DNA of 64,000 nt from DATBHZ01 sp036557185. GTDB lineage: Bacteria; Actinomycetota; Acidimicrobiia; IMCC26256; JAENVU01. The stretch spans positions 19,126 to 83,125 of the forward strand of contig DATBHZ010000049.1 of assembly GCA_036557185.1 (NCBI GenBank). Direction: 5' to 3'. Made by a program: the position numbers and the translations under genes. Of this stretch, positions 44,645 through 53,484 are shown piece after piece. The notes beneath the pieces were generated by a model, which was not told the origin of the DNA, did not search any database, and was given only the letters and a program-made list of their open reading frames with translations. Positions within the stretch are counted from its first letter, which is position 1. Every line of letters starts with the position of its first letter.

Positions 44645-46990
44645 GTGGCTGATCTCGACACCCTCGCACTGCCCGTCCTGCCGCTGGGCGCAGGGGTGGT
44701 GCTGCCGAACACCGTCGTCACGCTGACCCTCGACACCGCCGACGCACGCGCGGCGGTCGCCGCGGCGAACGACGGCCCCATCCTGCTCGTGCCGCGCATC
44801 GACGGCCGTTTCGCCGCGGTGGGCACGGTCGCCGAGGTCGAGGATACGGGTGAGCTGCCGAACGGTGTGGTCGCCGCGATCGTGCGCGGCGTCTCCCGTG
44901 CCAGGCTCGGCGCCGGCGTACCGGGTCCGAGCGACGTGCTGCGCGTCGAGGCACTCGAGATCGTCGACGGCGATCCTTCGGAGGCAGCGCTCGAGCTCGG
45001 TCGCGAGCTGCGCGCCACGCTGACGGTGCTCGCCGAGAAGCGCAGGTCTCGCCGACTGCCGGAGCTGCTGCGGTCCACGACGGACCCGGGCGCGCTCGCC
45101 GACGGATTCGGCTCTTGGAGCGACTTGCCCAACGAGCGGAAGGTAGAGCTGCTCGAGGCCGGCCGCGTCGATGACCGTGTCGCGCTCGCGCTCGAGCTCG
45201 CGAAGGCGATGCTCGCCGAGCACGAGGTGGCCGACAAGATCCGTCACGACGTCTCCGAGGGCATGGAACAGCAGCAGCGCGAGTTCCTGCTGCGCCAGCA
45301 GCTCGCTGCGATTCGCAAGGAGCTCGGCGACGATGATGACGACGTCGTCGGCGGCTACCGAACGCGGGCAGACGAAGCGGCATTGCCGGAGGACGCCCGT
45401 GTCGCGGTCGAGCGCGAGATCGATCGCCTCGAGCGCATGGGAGAGCAGAATCCCGAGCACGGCTGGATTCGCAGCTGGCTCGACACCGTGCTCGAGCTCC
45501 CGTGGGGGAACCGGTCGGAGGACCGGCTCGACGTCACCGAGGCGCGCGCCGTCCTCGACGCCGACCACACCGGTCTCGAAGACGTCAAGGACCGCATCGT
45601 GGAGTACCTCGCCGTGCGCAAGCTGCGGCTCGACCGCGGCCTCGACACCAGGACCGAGCCTGCTGCGCAGCGCCGCCGTGGTGACGGCCTCATCCTGGCG
45701 CTGGTCGGACCGCCGGGCGTCGGCAAGACGTCGCTCGGTGAATCTGTCGCGCGTGCGAGCGGCCGCGAGTTCGTGCGTGTTGCGCTGGGCGGGGTGCGCG
45801 ACGAGGCGGAGATCCGGGGCCATCGCCGCACATATGTCGGCGCGTTGCCCGGCCGGATCGTGCGGGCGATCAAGGAAGCGGGGACGATGAACCCGGTCGT
45901 CCTGCTCGACGAAGTCGACAAGGTCGGCGCGGATTGGCGCGGCGACCCGTCGAGCGCGCTGCTCGAGGTGCTCGACCCTGCGCAGAACCACACGTTCCGT
46001 GATCACTACCTCGACTTGGATCTCGATCTCTCGGACGTCCTGTTCCTCGCGACGGCGAACGTCGCCGAGACGATCCCCGCTGCGCTGCTCGACCGCATGG
46101 AGGTCGTCCGGCTGGACGGCTACACCGAGGACGAGAAGGTGGCGATCGCGCGGGATCATCTGCTCGCGCGCCAGCTCGAGCGCAACGGGCTGCGTCCCGA
46201 GGACGTGACCGTCACGGAGAATGCGTTGCGCGCCATCGTGGTCGGATACACCCGCGAGGCGGGTGTGAGGTCGCTCGAGCGCGAGCTCGGCAAGCTGTTG
46301 CGCAAGGTGGCAGCGAAGGTTGCTTCGGGCGATCGTCCGGGGCTCGCTGTCGATGCCGAGCAGGTACCGGAGCTGTTGGGCCGCAAGCGCTTCTTCCTCG
46401 AGGACGCCGCGGAGCGCACCTCGGCACCCGGAGTGGCGACTGGTCTCGCCGTGACGGGTACCGGCGGCGACGTGCTCTTCGTCGAGGCGGCGGTGCTCCC
46501 AGGTGAGGAGGGGCTCCAGCTCACGGGGCAGCTCGGCGACGTGATGAAGGAGTCGGCCGAGATCGCGCTCAGCTACGTGCGCGCCAACGCCGGCTCGCTC
46601 GGTGTCGACGGCGAGGCGCTGCGCGATCACCGTGTGCACGTGCACGTGCCGGCGGGTGCCATCCCGAAGGACGGTCCTTCGGCGGGCGTCACGATGACGA
46701 CCGCGCTGGTCTCGGAGCTCTCGGGCCGGAGTGTGCGCCGGGATGTCGGCATGACCGGAGAGGTCACGTTGCAGGGACGCGTGCTGCCGATCGGTGGCGT
46801 CAAGCAGAAGGTCCTGGCCGCGCAGCGAGCCGGCCTGACGAGCGTGATCCTTCCCGAGCGCAATGGGCCGGATCTCGACGACGTGCCGGAGGCCGTGCGC
46901 GACCAGATGACGTTCCATCTCGCGCACGACGTGCACCAGGTGCTCGACTGGGCGCTCGAGCCCGCTCCCGCGGTGGTTGCGTCAGGCTGA
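44645..46990 (+). CDS. lon: ATP-dependent Lon protease
   Basis: 781 residues. An N-terminal substrate-binding domain, then AAA+ ATPase with Walker A GPPGVGKTS at 355-363 and Walker B NPVVLLDEVDK. The C-terminal protease domain has catalytic Ser679 (PKDGPSAGVTM) and Lys720 (GGVKQKV), nearly the same positions as in E. coli. It degrades damaged and regulatory proteins. GTG start. I could not identify a HAIR or CIRCE heat-shock operator in the 122 bases upstream. It overlaps the convergent transporter ATPase gene by nine bases. Confidence 0.96.
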   Translation: MADLDTLALPVLPLGAGVVLPNTVVTLTLDTADARAAVAAANDGPILLVPRIDGRFAAVGTVAEVEDTGELPNGVVAAIVRGVSRARLGAGVPGPSDVLRVEALEIVDGDPSEAALELGRELRATLTVLAEKRRSRRLPELLRSTTDPGALADGFGSWSDLPNERKVELLEAGRVDDRVALALELAKAMLAEHEVADKIRHDVSEGMEQQQREFLLRQQLAAIRKELGDDDDDVVGGYRTRADEAALPEDARVAVEREIDRLERMGEQNPEHGWIRSWLDTVLELPWGNRSEDRLDVTEARAVLDADHTGLEDVKDRIVEYLAVRKLRLDRGLDTRTEPAAQRRRGDGLILALVGPPGVGKTSLGESVARASGREFVRVALGGVRDEAEIRGHRRTYVGALPGRIVRAIKEAGTMNPVVLLDEVDKVGADWRGDPSSALLEVLDPAQNHTFRDHYLDLDLDLSDVLFLATANVAETIPAALLDRMEVVRLDGYTEDEKVAIARDHLLARQLERNGLRPEDVTVTENALRAIVVGYTREAGVRSLERELGKLLRKVAAKVASGDRPGLAVDAEQVPELLGRKRFFLEDAAERTSAPGVATGLAVTGTGGDVLFVEAAVLPGEEGLQLTGQLGDVMKESAEIALSYVRANAGSLGVDGEALRDHRVHVHVPAGAIPKDGPSAGVTMTTALVSELSGRSVRRDVGMTGEVTLQGRVLPIGGVKQKVLAAQRAGLTSVILPERNGPDLDDVPEAVRDQMTFHLAHDVHQVLDWALEPAPAVVASG

Positions 46991-48013
46991 GGACTCGACG
47001 GTCGGGAGCGTCCGGCCGTCGACCAGCGGGAAGTGGCAGGCGACGTAGTGGTCGGGCCTGATCTCGCGCACCTGAGGCTCCTCGGCGGCGCATTTCTCCG
47101 TCGCGAGCGCGCAGCGCGTCCGGAAACGGCAGCCGCTCGGCGGTGAGAGAGGGGAGGGGATCTCCCCCGCGACGCCGGCGCGCTCGACGACCGGAGCCTG
47201 TGGATCGGGAACCGGGATGGCCGAGAGCAAAGCGGCCGTGTAGGGGTGCGTCGGGTTCGCGTACAGCTCGTCCGGCCCGGCGACCTCGCAGATCTTCCCG
47301 AGGTACATCACCGCGATCCGGTCGCTCACGTTCTTCACGACGGCGAGGTCGTGCGCGATGAAGATGAGCGTGAGCCCGTAACGAGCCTTCATGTCCTGCA
47401 GCAGGTTCAGGATCTGCGCCTGCACCGACACGTCGAGCGCCGACACCGGCTCGTCGCAGATGATGAGCTTCGGCTCGGTGGCAACGGCGCGGGCAATCGA
47501 GATGCGCTGGCACTGGCCGCCCGAGAACTCGTGGGGCCGGCGGTCGGCCACCTGGTCGGCGTCGATGCCGACCGCGTCCATCATCTCCCGGGCCTTCTGC
47601 TCGCGCTCCTGCTTGGTGCCCGTCTTCCAGATCGAGAGCCCTTCCACGACGATGTCGCGCACCTTGCGCCGCGGGTTGAGGGACGAGATCGGGTCCTGCA
47701 GGATCATCTGCATCTTCGGCCGCATGCGGCGCAGCGCGTCGCCGCTCAGCTCGGTGAGCTCGACGCCGTCGAAGAGGACGCTGCCACCGGTCGGCCGTGG
47801 AAGCTGCATGACGGCTCGGCCCGTCGTGCTCTTCCCGCAACCCGACTCGCCCACGAGGCCGAGGGTCTCGCCCTCTTTCACATCGAGGCTGATGTTCGAC
47901 ACCGCGTTGACCCTGAGACCGCTGCGCCCTACCGGGAACTCGACGAGAAGATCCTCGACGCGCAGCAGCGTCTCACCCTCCGGCCGCAGGTGCGCGGTGC
48001 CCGACCCTGCCAT
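46982..48013 (-). CDS. dppF: Oligopeptide/dipeptide ABC transporter ATP-binding protein (DppF/OppF)
   Basis: 343 residues. Walker A GESGCGKSTTGRAV, signature FSGGQCQRISIARAVA, Walker B LIICDEPVSALDVSVQAQ, then the peptide-importer tail with PLSPPSGCRFRTRCALA, whose cysteines can hold a 4Fe-4S cluster. It is the last gene of a five-gene minus-strand operon; its ATG overlaps the previous stop by four bases. Confidence 0.93.
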   Translation of the reverse strand: MAGSGTAHLRPEGETLLRVEDLLVEFPVGRSGLRVNAVSNISLDVKEGETLGLVGESGCGKSTTGRAVMQLPRPTGGSVLFDGVELTELSGDALRRMRPKMQMILQDPISSLNPRRKVRDIVVEGLSIWKTGTKQEREQKAREMMDAVGIDADQVADRRPHEFSGGQCQRISIARAVATEPKLIICDEPVSALDVSVQAQILNLLQDMKARYGLTLIFIAHDLAVVKNVSDRIAVMYLGKICEVAGPDELYANPTHPYTAALLSAIPVPDPQAPVVERAGVAGEIPSPLSPPSGCRFRTRCALATEKCAAEEPQVREIRPDHYVACHFPLVDGRTLPTVESSA

Positions 48014-49122
48014 CAGCCCGAACCGTTCGAGAGCGCGGCCTGGTTGCGCGCGAGTGCCGCGGCGCCTTCGGGAGTGCCCACCGGGTACCAGCAGCGGAAC
48101 TCGTGACTCGGCGCGTCGCTCGACACCAACGGTGGCTCTTCCTCGAAGCACTTGGGCTGCGCGTACGGGCATCGAGGACTGAACCGGCAGCCCTTCGGCG
48201 GCTGGATCAGGTTGGGTGGGCGTCCACCGATCGTCGTGAGACGGGTGTGGCTCGGGTCCCCGAGCTTCGGGATCGAGTGCATGAGCGCCTCGGTGTAGGG
48301 CATCTTCGTGTTGGAGAAGAGCACCTCCGTCGGCGCCCTCTCGACGATCTGCCCGGCGTACATCACCGCGATGTCGTCGGCACGGCCCGCGACCACGCCG
48401 AGGTCGTGCGTCACGAGGATCATGGCCATGAAGCGCTCGTGCTGCTGCGCTTGGAGCAGATCGAGGATCTGCGCCTGCACAGTGACGTCGAGTGCGGTCG
48501 TCGGCTCGTCCGCGAACAGGAGCTTCGGCCCGCACGCGATCGCGATCGCGATCATCACGCGCTGCCGCATCCCACCCGACATCTCGTGTGGGTACTGCTT
48601 CATCCGACGCTCGGGCTCTGGGATGCCGACGGACTCCAAGAGCGCGACCGCCGTTTCGTGCGCATAGTCCCGAGAGATGTCGAGGTGGTAGAGCAGCGGC
48701 TCGGTGATCTGGCTCCCGATCTTCATGACCGGGTTGAGCGAGGTCATCGGGTCCTGGAAGACCATGGCCATCTGCGTGCCCCAGAGGTGCCGGAGCTGGT
48801 CGTTGCTCGCCCCGATCAGCTCGTGTCCCTCGAAGCGGATCGAGCCGGACCGCTCGACGTTGTGCTTCGGCAGCAGGCCCATGATCGAGCGGCTCAGCAC
48901 CGTCTTGCCCGACCCTGACTCACCGACCACCCCGAGCGTGCGTCCTCGCTCGAGCGACAACGTGACGCCGTCGACGGCCCGCACCAGGCCCCGACCGGTG
49001 CGGAAGTGCGTCTTCACGTCTCGCACGTCGAGCAGTGATCCGTCGAGCGGCGCCTCCGGGAAACGCGTGCTCGTCTGCGAGCCTGCCGGCTGCTCCGTTG
49101 TCGTGCGCCGGAACCAGCTCAC
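48013..49122 (-). CDS. dppD: Oligopeptide/dipeptide ABC transporter ATP-binding protein (DppD/OppD)
   Basis: 369 residues. Walker A GESGSGKTVLSRSI, signature MSGGMRQRVMIAIAIA, Walker B LLFADEPTTALDVTVQAQ, and a C-terminal cluster motif PPKGCRFSPRCPYAQPKC. Partner of DppF. GTG 49122 with AGGGG upstream is preferred; a GTG at 49158 would add 12 residues and overlap the permease gene. Confidence 0.92.
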   Translation of the reverse strand: MSWFRRTTTEQPAGSQTSTRFPEAPLDGSLLDVRDVKTHFRTGRGLVRAVDGVTLSLERGRTLGVVGESGSGKTVLSRSIMGLLPKHNVERSGSIRFEGHELIGASNDQLRHLWGTQMAMVFQDPMTSLNPVMKIGSQITEPLLYHLDISRDYAHETAVALLESVGIPEPERRMKQYPHEMSGGMRQRVMIAIAIACGPKLLFADEPTTALDVTVQAQILDLLQAQQHERFMAMILVTHDLGVVAGRADDIAVMYAGQIVERAPTEVLFSNTKMPYTEALMHSIPKLGDPSHTRLTTIGGRPPNLIQPPKGCRFSPRCPYAQPKCFEEEPPLVSSDAPSHEFRCWYPVGTPEGAAALARNQAALSNGSG

Positions 49123-49147
49123 GCGTCCCCTGCTCTCACGCTCACTC

Positions 49148-50113
49148 TCACAGGCCACTCTCGCGGACGTCGAAGCGCTTGCGGACGACGTCGCCCACGT
49201 AGTTGAGCGACAGCACCGTGAGAAAGATCATCACGCACGGGAACAGCACGATGTGGGGTGCCGTCCGGAGCTCGGACTGGCCGGCGGCGATCATGGTCCC
49301 CCAGGTGAGCGTCCCCGGTCCGACGCCCGCGCCGAGGATCGCCAAACCGCCCTCGGCCACGATCACAACTGCGATGCCGAGCAAGGCGATCGAGAACATC
49401 GCGGGGAGCACGTTCGGGAGGATCTCCCGGAACATCAACCGTGGATGCTTCCCTCCCTGCGCGCGGGCGGCTAGCACGAATTCACGGTCCGACCATGTGA
49501 GGGTCGACGCTCGCGTGATGCGAGCAAGGATCGGGATCGACACGATCGCCAGCGCGATGGTGACCTGCAGGAGACCCTGGTCGAACACGGCGACGATGGT
49601 GAGCGCGAGCACGAGCGGCGGGAAGGCGAGCAGGATGTCCGTGGTCCCGCCCAGCACCGCGCCGGTCCTTCCTCGGAAATATCCACCGAGCAGGCCGAAC
49701 ATGCCGCCGATGAGGAAGCCGATGACGATCGAGACGAAGCCGATGAACAGAGAGTTGCGCGCCGCCCAGATGGTCTGCGAGAACACGTCTCGGCCGATCC
49801 CGTCGAGACCGAATAGGTGGGCGAGCGTGGGCCCGTGCGAGAAGAGGGCTGGCGCCGCTTTGTCGTTCTTCGGATCGGGGATGGGTAGCCACGGGGCGAG
49901 CAGGGCCGCCGTGATGAGCGCACCCAGCCAGATGAGCGCGAGCCAGGCACCCAGCCCGAGACGCTCGCGAGCAGCGCCCTCGTGGGGTGCTGCGCCCGCC
50001 TCGGCGGCAGCGAGGTAAAGCGACGCCTCGTCGGGCGGGACGTCGCGTCGCCGCTCATCAGTTGCAAGCGACCGGACGATGTCCTCGGTCTCGCTACGCG
50101 GCTGCTCGGGCAT
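49148..50113 (-). CDS. dppC: Oligopeptide/dipeptide ABC transporter permease (DppC/OppC)
   Basis: 321 residues. A long charged N-terminal tail of about 55 residues precedes six membrane helices. FGLDGIGRDVFSQTIWAAR is the conserved OppC segment, and the EAA-loop region is EFVLAARAQGGKHPRLMFRE. It pairs with DppB to form the channel. Its start overlaps the dppB stop by 20 bases. Confidence 0.92.
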   Translation of the reverse strand: MPEQPRSETEDIVRSLATDERRRDVPPDEASLYLAAAEAGAAPHEGAARERLGLGAWLALIWLGALITAALLAPWLPIPDPKNDKAAPALFSHGPTLAHLFGLDGIGRDVFSQTIWAARNSLFIGFVSIVIGFLIGGMFGLLGGYFRGRTGAVLGGTTDILLAFPPLVLALTIVAVFDQGLLQVTIALAIVSIPILARITRASTLTWSDREFVLAARAQGGKHPRLMFREILPNVLPAMFSIALLGIAVVIVAEGGLAILGAGVGPGTLTWGTMIAAGQSELRTAPHIVLFPCVMIFLTVLSLNYVGDVVRKRFDVRESGL

Positions 50114-51059
50114 GCCGGATCCGTGGGTCGAGATAGGAGTACGCGATGTCGACGAAGAAGTTCAGCACGACGTAGAAGATCGCGATCACCGCGACGTAGC
50201 TTTGCACCGCGACGAGCTGGTTGGTGAGGATCGACTGGGCCAGCTTGCTCCCGATCCCGGGGATGCTGAACACCTGCTCGATGACGAGCGCGCCGCCGAT
50301 GAGGGCACCGACGTTGAGCCCGGCCACCGTCAGGAGCGTGAGACTCGACGGTCGGAGCGCATGCCGGAACAGCACGCGCCTGTCGGGAATGCCCTTCGAC
50401 TTGGCGGTCGTGACGAAGTCCTCCTGGAGCGTCGCGATCATGTCGGAGCGCAACAGGCGCATGTAGATGGCGATCTGACCGACTGCGAGCGAGATCACCG
50501 GCATCAGCATGTATCGCCAGTTGTCGAGCGGGTTCAGTGAGAACGAGTCGATCGCCGGCGCCGCAGTGGGTAGGAGCTTCCATTTCGCCCCGACATACAG
50601 CAACAGCACGAACCCGAGCACGTACGACGGCAGGGCCAGCATGCCGAAGGCGACCGAGTTGCTCGCACCGTCGAACTTCGATCCCGCTCGGTAGGCGGTG
50701 ACGACGCCGAAGGGGATCGCAACAACCAGCGCAAGTATCTGCGCGCCGAGCATCAGCTCCAGCGAGATCGGGAGGGACTGCCGCACAGACTCGCCGACGG
50801 GCGTGCGCCCGGTCTCGCTGAGGTACGAGTAGCCGAGGTTCCCGGTGAAGAAGTGGGACAGCCAGTGCCAGTACTGCACGAAGAACCCGTCATTCAGGCC
50901 GATGTCGGACCGCATCTTGTTCTTCGCGGCCTCGCTGCCGACCGGGATGATCTTGTCGACGAGGTCCTCGGGGGAGAGCTTCAGCAACCAGAAGCAGATG
51001 AAGGTGACCACGAGCACGACGATCACGAGCCGGATCAGCTTGAAACCGATCGTGCGCAC
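50094..51059 (-). CDS. dppB: Oligopeptide/dipeptide ABC transporter permease (DppB/OppB)
   Basis: 321 residues from GTG. The first helix (LIRLVIVVLVVTFICFWLLK) is followed by a large outer loop (NLGYSYLSETGRTPVGESV) and five more helices. EDFVTTAKSKGIPDRRVLFR is the EAA coupling loop, and LIGGALVIEQVFSIPGIGSK is a family hallmark. Import of peptides or related solutes. Confidence 0.93.
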   Translation of the reverse strand: MRTIGFKLIRLVIVVLVVTFICFWLLKLSPEDLVDKIIPVGSEAAKNKMRSDIGLNDGFFVQYWHWLSHFFTGNLGYSYLSETGRTPVGESVRQSLPISLELMLGAQILALVVAIPFGVVTAYRAGSKFDGASNSVAFGMLALPSYVLGFVLLLYVGAKWKLLPTAAPAIDSFSLNPLDNWRYMLMPVISLAVGQIAIYMRLLRSDMIATLQEDFVTTAKSKGIPDRRVLFRHALRPSSLTLLTVAGLNVGALIGGALVIEQVFSIPGIGSKLAQSILTNQLVAVQSYVAVIAIFYVVLNFFVDIAYSYLDPRIRHARAAA

Positions 51060-51120
51060 CCGTGCTCCTTCCCCTCGTCCCTGATGCTTGCCTTCTACCC
51101 GTTACGTCGGCGTCTTCCTC

Positions 51121-52767
51121 CTAGCTCCTGTACATGCCGATGAGCTGGTGGTACCCGGCAAGGATGTCGGCCGGCTTGTCGTTACCGACGGCACCGTTCG
51201 CATCGGGAAGGTTCGGGCCCAGGATGCCCTGCACGTTGTTGTTGTGGGCGATGAACCAGGTCTCGTACCAGTTCCACAGGTTGTAGACCTGCGACGACAT
51301 GCGCTTGTCGAGATCGGAGTAGAACCCGGCGCGCTTGCTGGTGTCGGCGGTGATCCGGCCCATGTCGAGGTCGTGGTCGATCTCGGGGTCGTTGAGGTGG
51401 TTGAAGTTCACGGTCGACCCGCTGTGGAACCAGACGTACAGCCCGTCGGGGTCGAGGCCCGGGTAGTTCCGCCAGAGGAACGCGTCGACGTGGCCCGCGA
51501 TCGCGTCGTTGATGAGCGCCGACTGGAGGACCGGCGTCGGCAGCGTGACGTTGATGCCGATCTTCTTCATCTCGCTCTGGATCTCTTGCGCCAGCTGCTG
51601 CACGATCGCGTCGGTGGTGGTGGCGAGTGCGAAGGTCGGCGTCGCGCCATTGTGGTCGGCCTTCCAGGACGCGACCTGCTTCTTCGCGTCGCTGGGGTTG
51701 TACTGGGGCAGGCCCGGATCGCTGACGTAGCCGAGGACCTTCGAATCGAGCACGCCGTTGGCGATGTCCCACTTGCCCGCGTTGTTGATCTGGTTCAGCG
51801 CGTTGCGGTCGGTGCCCTCGGCGACCGCCTTGCGGATGCGGAGATCGCTCAGCGGGGCGCGTTGCACGTTGATCAGACCGTGACCAAGCTCGCGGTACCC
51901 CGCCGGCTCCTTCTCGACCGAGATGTTGCTCAACCCCTCGATGGTGTTGAGGTTCTTGCCGGTGTCGTCCTGCTCGACGTCGAGCTGGCCGCCCTGCAGC
52001 TGTGTCGTGCGGATCTGGCTGTCCTCGACGGCCTTGAACTGGATCTCGTCGAGCAGGGGATATCCCTTACGCCAGTAGTTCGGGTTCTTGACCACGTCGA
52101 TGGAGCCGGTCGTCGGGTCGTAGCTGGATGGTCCGTTCTTGAGCTTGAACGGGCCGGTCCCGATCATGTTGCGGTCGCAGGTGGCCGTGTTGTTCAGCTG
52201 CGCGGGCGCGGCGATCCCCACCCGGCCGGTCGACCACAGATAGCCGTCGAAGACCACCCACGGGCGCTTGAGCTGCACGACGACCGTCATGTCGTTCGGC
52301 GTCGTCACGTTCGCGATGTCGGTGAACACGAAGCTGAGCAGCAAACCCTTGCGCCACGCGTCGATGTTCTGCTTGACGGCTGCTGCGTTGAGCGGCTCGC
52401 CGTCGGTGAAGGAGATGCCCGGACGGAGCGTGATCGTCCACTGGTCGTAGGTGGAGTTGTGAGTCACGCTCTTGGCCAGGTACGGCACCGTCTTGCCGGA
52501 GGCGTCGGGCTCGGTCAGCGTGTCGTACACGGCCTCGGCGGGGATGATTCCAGCGATCGACAGCTGCGCGGACGGCAGGCAGAAGCTGGTGGTGATGGCC
52601 TCGAGGCCGTAGGTGATCTTCCCGCCGGCCTTCGGCTTGCTGTTGTTGCTGCTGTTCGAGCTCTTCCCGCTGCTCCCACCGCCGCACGCGGCGATGATGA
52701 CGGCGAATACGGCAAATACGGCAGTCAGAACGATGAGCCGCCGGCGCGGTCGGTTGTTCTCTCGCAC
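51121..52767 (-). CDS. dppA: ABC transporter substrate-binding lipoprotein (DppA/OppA family)
   Basis: 548 residues with lipobox VFAVIIAAC and a Ser/Asn-rich linker, then a family 5 solute-binding fold: KITYGLEAITTSFCLPSAQL, WTITLRPGISFTDGEPLNA, NMIGTGPFKLK and LSDLRIRKAVAEGTDRNALN. It binds peptides or other solutes; specificity cannot be read. The GTG at 52767 follows a G-rich ribosome site. First gene of the operon. Confidence 0.92.
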   Translation of the reverse strand: MRENNRPRRRLIVLTAVFAVFAVIIAACGGGSSGKSSNSSNNSKPKAGGKITYGLEAITTSFCLPSAQLSIAGIIPAEAVYDTLTEPDASGKTVPYLAKSVTHNSTYDQWTITLRPGISFTDGEPLNAAAVKQNIDAWRKGLLLSFVFTDIANVTTPNDMTVVVQLKRPWVVFDGYLWSTGRVGIAAPAQLNNTATCDRNMIGTGPFKLKNGPSSYDPTTGSIDVVKNPNYWRKGYPLLDEIQFKAVEDSQIRTTQLQGGQLDVEQDDTGKNLNTIEGLSNISVEKEPAGYRELGHGLINVQRAPLSDLRIRKAVAEGTDRNALNQINNAGKWDIANGVLDSKVLGYVSDPGLPQYNPSDAKKQVASWKADHNGATPTFALATTTDAIVQQLAQEIQSEMKKIGINVTLPTPVLQSALINDAIAGHVDAFLWRNYPGLDPDGLYVWFHSGSTVNFNHLNDPEIDHDLDMGRITADTSKRAGFYSDLDKRMSSQVYNLWNWYETWFIAHNNNVQGILGPNLPDANGAVGNDKPADILAGYHQLIGMYRS

Positions 52768-52923
52768 GTTTCCCCCCGGAAAGGCCGGATGTTCGTCCGG
52801 CACGCTCTATGAGTGGTACGACGCTTGCTGCGCTGCAGATTGCTTGGGCTTCGTTCCTTGGGTCTGGTCTGCGCTTGCTTGCTGGATCGCGCGACTTGAC
52901 CGCGCGGTCCGGTGCCGGCCCGC

Positions 52924-52952
52924 AACGTAGGAAGAGTGGGCCGTGTTGTCAA
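52924..52952 (-). promoter_or_regulatory. Putative promoter of the peptide transporter operon
   Basis: On the minus strand TTGACA (52947-52952) is a perfect -35, followed after 17 bases by TACGTT (52924-52929) as a weak -10. It would give a leader of about 150 bases before dppA. Confidence 0.4.
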
Positions 52953-53019
52953 ACACCACTCTCGCGCCCGCCGGGGGGTTTGTCCGGTCGGTCGCGGCGG
53001 TCGCGCGTACGTTCACGGG

Positions 53020-53442
53020 GTGGAATCGCCCGCAGGAAGGCTCCGGGTCACGCCCAGTTGCTCGATCTCGCTCGACGAGGTCGAGTGGCGCTTCAGCGCC
53101 TCCGGAGGCCCGGGCGGCCAGCACGCCAACACCTCGAACACGCGCGTCGAGCTCGTCTTCGACGTGTCGGCGTCGCGCTCGCTGGGCCCACGCCAGCGCG
53201 CTCGAGTCCTCGAACGGCTGGGGCCGGTCGTCCGGGTCGTCTCCAGCTCGACTCGCTCACAGGCCCGCAACCGCGACCTTGCTCTCGCGCGTCTGCGCGA
53301 CCGGCTCGCCGCGGCCCTGCAGGTGCAGCGGACCCGCGTGCCGACGAAGACGCCGAACCGCGTGCGCGAGCAGCGGCTCGAGACGAAGCGACGGCGCTCC
53401 GACGTCAAGCGCGGGCGTCGTCCTCCGGCCCCCGACGACTGA
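53020..53442 (+). CDS. arfB: ArfB/YaeJ-like peptidyl-tRNA hydrolase (ribosome rescue)
   Basis: 140 residues with the release-factor GGQ motif in FSASGGPGGQHANTSNTRVEL and a basic C-terminal tail (TKTPNRVREQRLETKRRRSD) that would enter the empty mRNA channel of a stalled ribosome. It hydrolyses peptidyl-tRNA without a stop codon. The GTG at 53020 is chosen because upstream sequence in frame shows no conserved content; its ribosome site is weak. Confidence 0.9.
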   Translation: MESPAGRLRVTPSCSISLDEVEWRFSASGGPGGQHANTSNTRVELVFDVSASRSLGPRQRARVLERLGPVVRVVSSSTRSQARNRDLALARLRDRLAAALQVQRTRVPTKTPNRVREQRLETKRRRSDVKRGRRPPAPDD

Positions 53443-53484
53443 ATCGCGCGCCCGCCCGGGGCCCGGATGCCATGCTGGCGCCCG

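Noticed and set aside
44384..46936. An 850-codon open frame on the minus strand opposite lon
   Set aside because: It is rich in Arg/His/Asp in patterns expected from the complement of a GC-rich gene, shows no domain motif, and lon is unambiguous on the other strand. The long minus-strand frames at 35601-37490, 37973-40027 and 41699-43891 were rejected for the same reason.
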